A stretch of 12,758 nt of DNA from Xanthomonas translucens pv. translucens DSM 18974. Lineage in GTDB: Bacteria; Pseudomonadota; Gammaproteobacteria; Xanthomonadales; Xanthomonadaceae. The position numbers and the translations under genes are program-made. The stretch lies in the NCBI RefSeq assembly GCF_000331775.1, contig NZ_CAPJ01000329.1, positions 1-12,758 of the forward strand, given 5' to 3'. The notes beneath the pieces are model-generated. The model worked only from the letters and a program-made list of their open reading frames with translations. It was not told where the DNA came from and searched no databases. Below, one piece after another: positions 6,949 through 12,398 of the stretch; position 1 is the stretch's first letter, and the number at the start of each line of letters is the position of its first letter.

Positions 6949-7917
6949 ATGAAGACCTCGAACGCTGTGCTGCTGTCCACCGTGATCACCTTGGCGCTGG
7001 TCGCGGTGCTGGGTGGGCTGATGCTGGGCGGCTTCTGGTGGCTCAAGCGCACGATGCAGGGGGCGCTTGAGCCGGTCGCGCCATCGTCCAGCACCGCGTC
7101 CGCGGCGAGGGTGCCGGTGCCGGCCGATGCGGTGCTGGCGCCGTACCGGCAACGCCTGGAGGCCACGCGCAAGCCTGTGGCGCAGCTGCGCCTGCAGCCG
7201 ATGGCGCAGGACGATCGCCTGGCCAGCAAGGTCGGCGGCCGCCCGTACTGGACCGCGGACCAGGCATACCCGCACGACGCCCATGGCCAGCCGCTGGCGC
7301 TGCTGGCGCAGGTGAACCTGGCGACACTGCCGCCGCTGCGTGGCTATCCCACCCACGGCATGCTGCAGTTCTTCATCGGCAGCGACGATTTCTATGGCGC
7401 CAACTTCGACGGCGCCAGCGACCTGGCCGCATTGAGCGCGCAACGCAATTTCCGCGTGGTGTATTGGCTGCGGCCCGACGCGTCGGCGCGGCAGGCCGCG
7501 GTGCGGTTGCCGGCCGGCGACGCGCTGCCGTTCGATCCGGCGCATCCGCGGGCGATGCATTTCGCTGTCGGCGCGGAAACCATCGGCCGCAGCGACGTGC
7601 ACTTCGCGCAGGCGCTGGGGCGGCCGCTGGACGCGGTCGCCGCCGCCTACGCCACACGCCATGCGTTGCCGCAGGACGACGTGGACGAGGCGCTGTACGC
7701 CGCATTGAATCACAGCGGACACAAGCTCGGCGGCTACCCAGAGTTCACCCAGGAAGATCCGCGCATCGCGCAGGACGCGTAGGTGCTGCTGCTGCAGCTG
7801 GACAGCGACGACGCCATGATGTGGGGCGACAGCGGCATCGCCAACGTCTTCATCGATCCGGCCGACCTGCAGCGCGGCGATTTCAGCCGGGTTGCCTACA
7901 ACTGGGATTGCTATTGA
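6949..7917 (+). pseudogene. DUF1963 (YwqG-like) membrane-anchored protein, interrupted by an in-frame TAG
   Basis: The frame runs 322 codons from ATG 6949 to TGA 7915-7917 but holds a TAG at 7780-7782 (codon 278). The upstream part has an N-terminal membrane anchor (about residues 6-32, STVITLALVAVLGGLMLGG) and DUF1963 marks: LASKVGGRPYW, LALLAQVNLATLP, HGMLQFFIGSDD, SGHKLGGYPEFTQEDPR. The 44 codons after the TAG, in the same frame, continue the family exactly: [23 protein letters not shown], ending in YNWDCY. This therefore looks like a single recent nonsense change at a position that often holds Tyr in relatives (TAC or TAT to TAG), or a sequencing error. If translated as it stands, the product is 277 residues and lacks the conserved C-terminal strands. 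The function of the family is unknown. GTG 6934 is a possible earlier start, but the ATG fits the anchor better. Confidence 0.85.
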
Positions 7918-7968
7918 CCCAGCGCCGTGCGCGCGCTTGCGACGTGCCGGGATGCCGCGCGCGCCGCC

Positions 7969-8883
7969 TCACTCCTCGCGCTTGAGCCACTCCAGGCGCG
8001 TCGATGCGCCCGTTTCTCCCAGATGCACCTTCAGCGCCGGCAGCGCGCTCGCCAGCGCCTGCTCGAACTGCCAGGGCGGATTGAGCAGCAGCATGCCGCT
8101 GCCGTTGAGCCGCAGCGGCGAATCGTCCGGGCGCACCTGCAGCTCGGCCAGCAGCGCCGATTTGGCCGGCATCGCCGCGGCCTTGCGGAAAAACGGCTGC
8201 AGGCTGCGGCGCTGCTTGATCGGATACCACACCGCGCACATCGCCTGCGGCCAGCGGGTCAGGGTCTCGCGCAGCGCCGCGGCGATCAGCGGGTATTCGG
8301 CGTCCTGCGATTCGTAGGGCGGATCGATCAGCACCAGGCCGCGGCCGATCTTGGCCGCGCCGGCCCTCGGCGGCACGAACGCCTTGATCGCCGCATAACC
8401 GTCGCCGGCATGCACCTGCACGCGGCGGTCGTTGGCGAACAGCGTCTTCAGTTCGGCCGCTTCCTCGGGCTGCAGCTCGCAGGCGGCGAGCCGGTCCTGT
8501 TCGCGCATGGCCTGGGCGACCAGCAGCGGCGAGCCGGGGTAGTGCTTCAATTGAATCCCCGCACAGGGACGTGCGGGCTTTTGCGAGGGACTCGCATCCT
8601 TCGCGCCGACCGGGACCGGGTTGTCGGCCTGCACTGCGCGCAGGTAGCGCTCCAGCACCTCCGGCAAGGTGGGCTGGCCCATCAGCTTCAGCACCCCGGC
8701 CGCGGCCTCGCCGGTCTTGCGCGCCTCGCTGCCGGCGAACAGGTAGCGGCCGCGTCCGGCGTGGGTGTCGAGCACGAAGAACGGGCTGTCCTTGCGCTTG
8801 AGCGCGTGGATCAGCGCGAGCAGCACGGTGTGCTTGAGCGCGTCGGCATGGTTGCCGGCGTGGTAGGCGTGGCGATAGTTCAT
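7969..8883 (-). CDS. rlmJ: 23S rRNA (adenine(2030)-N(6))-methyltransferase RlmJ
   Basis: RlmJ uses S-adenosylmethionine to methylate N6 of A2030 in 23S rRNA. The 304-residue product starts MNYRHAYHAGNHADALKHT, the hallmark of the family, and has the SAM-binding FFVLDTHAGRGRY (about 35-47). It also has YPGSPLLVAQAMREQDRL, the catalytic N6-adenine motif IDPPYE (186-191), and the downstream MCAVWYPIK and MLLLNPPW. E. coli RlmJ is 280 residues. The extra 24 lie between RAVQADNP and KHYPGSPLL and come from a hairpin-rich insertion described separately. A longer frame reaches 8982, but the family start is the ATG at 8883. TACACT on the minus strand ends 6 nt before that ATG, with no Shine-Dalgarno, suggesting a leaderless mRNA. 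The gene is divergent from the creB remnant (46 nt) and convergent with the DUF1963 gene (51 nt). The catalytic motifs are intact. Confidence 0.95.
   Translation of the reverse strand: MNYRHAYHAGNHADALKHTVLLALIHALKRKDSPFFVLDTHAGRGRYLFAGSEARKTGEAAAGVLKLMGQPTLPEVLERYLRAVQADNPVPVGAKDASPSQKPARPCAGIQLKHYPGSPLLVAQAMREQDRLAACELQPEEAAELKTLFANDRRVQVHAGDGYAAIKAFVPPRAGAAKIGRGLVLIDPPYESQDAEYPLIAAALRETLTRWPQAMCAVWYPIKQRRSLQPFFRKAAAMPAKSALLAELQVRPDDSPLRLNGSGMLLLNPPWQFEQALASALPALKVHLGETGASTRLEWLKREE
8551..8618. repeat. Double-hairpin repeat inserted in frame in rlmJ
   Basis: Two perfect hairpins lie side by side: CCCGCAC (8558-8564), loop AGGGAC, GTGCGGG (8571-8577), then CTTTT, then GCGAG (8583-8587), loop GGA, CTCGC (8591-8595). 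Both loops contain GGGA or GGA, a form known from short intergenic repeats of the Xanthomonas/Lysobacter group. The segment adds about 22-24 codons (VGAKDASPSQKPARPCAGIQ in RlmJ) at a point where relatives have a short loop. The family start and catalytic motifs on either side stay in frame. Confidence 0.65.
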
Positions 8884-8889
8884 CGCGGC

Positions 8890-8895
8890 AGTGTA
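8890..8895 (-). promoter_or_regulatory. Candidate -10 element for rlmJ
   Basis: TACACT on the minus strand, 6 nt before the rlmJ ATG (8883). It matches TANANT well. Its closeness to the start and the missing Shine-Dalgarno imply a leaderless transcript. Confidence 0.45.
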
Positions 8896-8916
8896 CGGGC
8901 GGGCGGGGGTTGCGGC

Positions 8917-8922
8917 TATGCT
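8917..8922 (+). promoter_or_regulatory. Candidate -10 element for the creB remnant
   Basis: TATGCT, 7 nt before the ATG at 8930. No Shine-Dalgarno is present. It overlaps the divergent rlmJ promoter region. Confidence 0.3.
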
Positions 8923-8929
8923 GCGCGCC

Positions 8930-9459
8930 ATGTCCGCGCCCGCCGCCCCGTGCGTCCTCGTCGTCGAGCACGAATCCGCCATTGCCGATACCGTGCTGTA
9001 CGCGTTGCGCAGCGGGGGCTATCAGGTGCGGCACTGCCTGCTCGGGCGCGAGGCGCTGGCGCAGGCGCGCGCCGGCGGCATCGACGTGGTGGTGCTGGAT
9101 GTCGGCCTGCCGGACCTGGGCGGCTTCGAGGCGTGCCGCGAACTGCGCCGCTTCAGCCAGGTGCCGGTGATCTTCCTGACCGCGCGCAACGACGAGATCG
9201 ACCGCGTGCTCGGCCTGGAACTGGGCGCCGACGACGACATGGCCAAACCGTTTTCGCTGCGCGAACTGGTGGCGCGGATGCGGAGCAGGGCTGGCAGCGG
9301 CACGGCGCGTTCGCGATCGCGATCGACCGCGACGGCCGCCGCATCCACGACGGCGACGCCGCACTGGACCTGACCCGCTACGAATACGCGCTGCTGGCCG
9401 CGCTGCTGCAGCGGCCTGGCGCCATCCTCAGCCGCGCGCAACTGATGGACCGCGGCTGG
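8930..9459 (+). pseudogene. creB: Remnant of response regulator CreB
   Basis: CreB is the OmpR-type regulator of the CreBC two-component system. The receiver part reads MSAPAAPCVLVVEHESAIAD onward, with phospho-acceptor Asp57 (VVVLDVGLPD), Thr84 (IFLTARND) and Lys106 (MAKPFS). The acidic pocket normally read as V-E-D-E is E13-H14-E15 here, so the Mg-binding Asp is His. After ELVARMRS, near 9281-9290, the frame shifts and part of the inter-domain linker is missing. The winged-helix domain continues in another frame (WQRHGAFAIAIDRDGRRI, then LTRYEYALLAALLQRPGAILS, RAQLMDRGW). It stops at the point where relatives read LMD-x-x-W followed by the recognition helix TVDTHIKTLR. The last 50 or so residues are absent and the sequence runs straight into creC. 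Three independent lesions make a working product very unlikely. Confidence 0.88.
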
Positions 9460-9498
9460 CGCCCGCGACCTTGGCGCGGCGCAGCGGCGCAATCCGCG

Positions 9499-10163
9499 CG
9501 CGATTATGTCGAGCAGTATGTGCAGTCGCTGACCCACGAGATGAAGAGCCCGCTGGCGGCGATCCGCGGCGCCGCCGAACTGCAGCAGGAACCGCTGCCG
9601 GACGCGAGCGGCGACGCTTCGTGCACCATATCGCCGAGCAGCAGCAATGCCTCACCGAAACCATCGACAAGCTGCTGGCGCTGGCCGAGGTCGAGCAGCA
9701 TGGTTGGCTGCAGCGGCGCGAGCGCGTCGCGGTAGCGTCGCTGTTCGCGCAATTGGCCGAGGCGCTGGCGCCGCAGTTGCGCGCCAGCGGCGTGCAGGTG
9801 CAGGGGCCGGACGCCGAGCTGGCACTGGCCGGCGATCCGTATCTGCTGCGGCAGGCGCTGCACAATCTGCTCGACGACGCGATCGCGTTGTCGCCCGCCG
9901 GCGGCACGGTGGTGCTGCGCGCAGAGCGCGCCGCGCACGCGCGCATCGCCTTGCTGGTGGAGGATGCGGGTTCAGGCGTACCCGCTTACGCGCTGCAGCG
10001 GGTGTTCGAGCGCTTCTATTCGTTGCCGCGGCCGGCGACCGGGCAGCGCAGTTCCGGCCTGGGGCTGTCGTTCGTGCGCGAAGTGGCACGGCTGCACGGC
10101 GGCGAGGCCAGTTTGCGCAACCGCGCGTGCGGCGGCGCGCTGGCGCGCCTGGTGTTTGGTTGA
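9499..10163 (+). pseudogene. creC: Remnant of sensor kinase CreC (catalytic half only)
   Basis: Recognised from RDYVEQYVQSLTHEMKSPL, the CreC HisKA box; the phospho-accepting His codon is at 9535-9537. The N-terminal membrane, sensor and HAMP parts (about 250 residues in E. coli CreC) are missing. The kinase segment is fused to truncated creB through about 40 nt of unassignable sequence (9460-9498). One base is missing near 9605, where EPLPDA should lead into ERRRF. From there the frame with RRFVHHIAEQ, then LTETIDKLLALAEVEQHGWL, runs to the TGA at 10161-10163. The ATPase part has the N-box HNLLDDAIALSP, in which the Mg-coordinating Asn is Asp (codon 9876-9878), plus intact G1 (EDAGSGVP) and G2 (SSGLGLSFV) boxes. 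It cannot work as a sensor. It is followed by a 16-bp hairpin. Confidence 0.9.
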
Positions 10164-10165
10164 AG

Positions 10166-10199
10166 ACAGCGCAGTGCCGGCGTGCCGGCACTGCGCTGT
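10166..10199. terminator. 16-bp perfect hairpin between creC and the protease gene
   Basis: ACAGCGCAGTGCCGGC (10166-10181), loop GT, GCCGGCACTGCGCTGT (10184-10199). It lies 3 nt after the creC stop and 49 nt past the convergent protease stop. That is a natural place for a shared terminator, but no T-run follows on either side. It may instead be a REP-like palindrome. Confidence 0.55.
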
Positions 10200-10247
10200 G
10201 CCTGTCCGAGGTCGCTGCGGCAAGGCGCGCTCGCCGCAGCTCAGCGG

Positions 10248-11069
10248 CTAGTAGGCGACCGCCGCCACCTTCACGTCCTTGGCTACCACCGACCAGGAGA
10301 GCTTGGCGAAGCCCTTGTCGCCCCAGCCCTTGCCCCAGCTGTTCTCGATCAGCAGGCCTTCTTCGTCGTAACCGAGGGCGATGACCTCGTGACCTCCGAG
10401 GATCGGGCTGCTGTCGTCGTAATCCACTGCGTTGCTGGGGGTGAGGGAGTCGAAGCCCTGGCGCGGGAAGAAGCCGATGGCGACCGGTGTGGAATTGGCG
10501 AGCGCCGCCTTGATCTGCTGGATCAGCGGCCGGCCACCGCCCTTGTCGCTCCAGTCCTCGAAGATCACCTGATACTTGTAAGGCTGCTTGTACTTGGCGG
10601 CGTTTTCATGCTCCTCTTTGGTCGGCTTGGTCAGGTAATCGTAGCTGCCCTGGAAGTAATGGCGTTCCGTATCGATGCCCTGGGCCAGGGCGACGTCCAG
10701 CGGTGCTTCCAGGGTGGAACCGTTGTCGCCTCCGCCGTTGACCTGCGTGTAGAGGTACATCGGCGCGAACTTGGTGACCTTGTGTCCCGTGAACTTCGCA
10801 TACCAACCCGCCAGCGTATGCGCGGTCGCCCACGATGCGCAGGAGCCAACCTGTTTCTGGTCGCCTGGTTCGATCGCCCACTGTTTCAGGGAGACGCGTT
10901 GCGGTAGCGGCTCGGCACGTTCCTCATCGGTGGCGAACAACGGCAGCACCTTCTGTACCGTGGCGGAAGGCTTCAGGCCCATGCCATGCGATTGCGCATG
11001 CGCGAGCGTAAATGCCGACAGCGCGAGCAGGCCGAAAAGGCTGGAAGTGATTGGGCGATGCAGAGCCAT
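10248..11069 (-). CDS. Secreted papain-like cysteine protease (peptidase family C1)
   Basis: A 273-residue protein with a Sec signal peptide (MALHRPITSSLFGLLALSAF, then TLAHAQ; likely cut after AHA, about residue 25). The papain active site is complete: oxyanion Gln71 and nucleophile Cys77 in QKQVGSCASWATAH, His227 in GGHEVIALGYDEEG, Asn243 in NSWGKGWGDKGF. Only about 35 residues separate the signal peptide from the catalytic domain, so there is no classical inhibitory propeptide. It would act in the periplasm or, after type II secretion, outside the cell. Xanthomonas exports C1 proteases of this kind, some under Hrp control. The ATG at 11069 is favoured by AGGA at 11080-11077 with 7-nt spacing. 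GC content is clearly lower than in neighbouring genes (around half in 10561-10620). The gene sits on the opposite strand between creC and creD remnants, which suggests acquisition. Confidence 0.92.
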   Translation of the reverse strand: MALHRPITSSLFGLLALSAFTLAHAQSHGMGLKPSATVQKVLPLFATDEERAEPLPQRVSLKQWAIEPGDQKQVGSCASWATAHTLAGWYAKFTGHKVTKFAPMYLYTQVNGGGDNGSTLEAPLDVALAQGIDTERHYFQGSYDYLTKPTKEEHENAAKYKQPYKYQVIFEDWSDKGGGRPLIQQIKAALANSTPVAIGFFPRQGFDSLTPSNAVDYDDSSPILGGHEVIALGYDEEGLLIENSWGKGWGDKGFAKLSWSVVAKDVKVAAVAY

Positions 11070-11277
11070 GGAGGTTTCCTGTGGGTGGATGGAAAGGAAG
11101 ATCACGCGTTTCGTGGGCCGTGCCGCAGCAACCAGGCGGGCGGCGATCGGGTGCGCGAGGCAAACGATCGCGACCAGTCTGGAGAGGCCGGTGCAATCGC
11201 GGCCCGGCCATCACCTGAATCGGATCGAAACGCGACACCATGATTCATCGGTGGGCGCTTGCAGACGAGGGGGGTGC

Positions 11278-11302
11278 GCGAAGTCATGAAGGCACAACCG
11301 AA
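11278..11302 (-). promoter_or_regulatory. Possible PIP box (HrpX-type operator) upstream of the protease gene
   Basis: On the minus strand TTCGG (11302-11298), 15 nt, TTCGC (11282-11278). This fits the relaxed plant-inducible-promoter form TTCGB-N15-TTCGB. The nearest YANNNT downstream is CATGGT after 35 nt, slightly beyond the usual 30-32. It is 209 nt above the protease ATG. Confidence 0.35.
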
Positions 11303-11356
11303 GTCGGGTGCGGGCGTTCATCACAGATTCCCACTTTGTCGCGCTCACGCTCCGAC

Positions 11357-11372
11357 TTCACACTTGCTTCAA
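11357..11372 (+). promoter_or_regulatory. CreB box (cre tag) upstream of creD
   Basis: TTCACACTTGCTTCAA, that is TTCAC-N6-TTCAA, against the CreB consensus TTCAC-N6-TTCAC: one mismatch in ten and the exact spacer. It lies 65 nt before the creD ATG. A weaker copy (TTCAT-N6-TTCCC) begins 40 nt further upstream at 11317. The creD promoter is the strongest known CreB target in E. coli, which supports the call. Confidence 0.65.
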
Positions 11373-11437
11373 CTTCGCCTCAAATCCCGCACACGCAGCG
11401 GCGGCACTCTGGCGTCCTCCATCACCGAGGAACGCCG

Positions 11438-12278
11438 ATGACATCCCTGAAGCTGGTCCTGCGACTCGCCACCATCAGCGGATCGATCCTGTTGCTGCTG
11501 ATCCCGCTGTTGATGATCCGCGGCACCGTGCAAGACCGCCAGTGCTACCGCGACGAAGCGGTGCAGCGGGTGTCGCAGAGCAAGGCCGGCGAGCAGCGCC
11601 TGCTCGGTCCGTTGCGGGTGATGCCATGGACCCAGGTGCGCGATGTCGCGGTGGTCGATGCCGAGGGCAAGCGCAGCGTCAAGCGCGAAACCGAATCCGG
11701 CTACGACCTGCAGACGCCGCGGCGCCTGGCGATCAGCGGCGAGCTGAAGCCGTCGCAGCGCAGCATCGGTCTGTTCAAGGTGCAGGTGTATCGCTGGCAT
11801 GCGCGGCTCAAGGCGCAGTTCGACGACCTCGCCTACGCCGCGGTCGAGGGCCGCCGCTATGGCCAGCCGTCTCTGCTGGTCGGCATCCAGGACGTGCGCG
11901 GGCTGGTCGTTACGCCCACTCTGCGCACCGACGGCAAGGCGCTGGCGCTGCAGCCCGGGTCGCTGGCGCTGGCCGGCCACAGCAAGGGCGTGCACGCGCT
12001 GCTGCCGGCGCTGGCCGATGCGCGCCAGGGCAAGCTCACCGATCTGCACAGTGTGGAAATGGAGTTCGTGCTCGATGGCACGCAAGGCCTGTCGATCGTG
12101 CCGGTCGGCGACGACAACCAGATCGCGCTGAGCTCGCCGTGGCCGCATCCGCTGTTCTGCGGGCGCTTCCTGCCCAACGAGCGGCGCATCACCGAACAGG
12201 GCGTCCAGGCCAACTGGGCGCTGTCGTCGCTGGCCACCGGCGCGCAGGGACAACTGGCCTCCGGCAGCGAGGACCTCG
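11438..12278 (+). pseudogene. creD: Truncated creD (cell-envelope integrity inner-membrane protein)
   Basis: CreD is an inner-membrane protein of the Cre regulon, linked to envelope integrity, colicin tolerance and beta-lactam response. The remnant opens MTSLKLVLRL with a membrane helix SGSILLLLIPLLMIRGTVQD, then RQCYRDEAVQRVSQSKAGEQ and LLGPLRV. The large extracytoplasmic domain is kept up to CGRFLPNERRITEQGVQANW and ALSSLATGAQGQL. Homology ends near codon 275-280. E. coli CreD has 450 residues, so about 170 C-terminal residues with the remaining membrane helices are missing. The reading frame runs on without homology to 12568, into the next gene. The start is firm (GAGGAA, 5-7 nt spacing) and a CreB box lies upstream. 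Codon quality up to the break is normal, which suggests a fairly recent deletion. Confidence 0.85.
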
Positions 12279-12389
12279 ATGCGCGACCAGGACTCCGCCA
12301 TGTCGGCACACATCGCGAGGCTGGCTGCAAGACGCCGCACCGACCAGGGCATCGCCAAGCCGGCAGCGCCACGCAAACGCCTGCGGTAG
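12279..12389 (+). other. Short frame at the creD break, possible 3' remnant of a lost gene
   Basis: A 36-codon frame (MRDQDSAMSAHIARLAARRR onward) starts where creD homology stops and ends with TAG just before the last gene. Its Arg/Lys-rich end looks like a natural protein tail. It may be the tail of a gene lost in the same deletion that cut creD. No family is recognised, and chance is a fair alternative in DNA this GC-rich. Confidence 0.25.
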
Positions 12390-12392
12390 AGT
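12387..12392 (+). promoter_or_regulatory. Candidate -10 element for the last gene
   Basis: TAGAGT in GCGGTAGAGT, 6 nt before the ATG at 12399, with no Shine-Dalgarno. This is the same leaderless layout as rlmJ. Confidence 0.4.
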
Positions 12393-12398
12393 TCACCG

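Larger units (their letters stand above)
11070..11437. other. Intergenic control region between the protease gene and creD
   Basis: 368 nt without a credible gene; the short frames here have no recognisable product. It must hold both divergent promoters. Seen in it are the protease Shine-Dalgarno (11077-11080), a PIP-box-like site (11278-11302), a degenerate half-match to a CreB box (TTCAT-N6-TTCCC, 11317-11332), a near-perfect CreB box (11357-11372), and the creD Shine-Dalgarno GAGGAA (11427-11432). Confidence 0.7.

Noticed and set aside
8884..8982. A 33-residue N-terminal extension of RlmJ
   Set aside because: It overlaps the creB start and promoter region, and the family always begins at MNYRHAYHAGNHADALKH.
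8930..10163. A genuine hybrid receiver-kinase protein made from CreB and CreC
   Set aside because: Two frameshifts separate the parts, the DNA-binding domain is cut in half, and catalytic residues in both partners are altered, so it is better read as decay.
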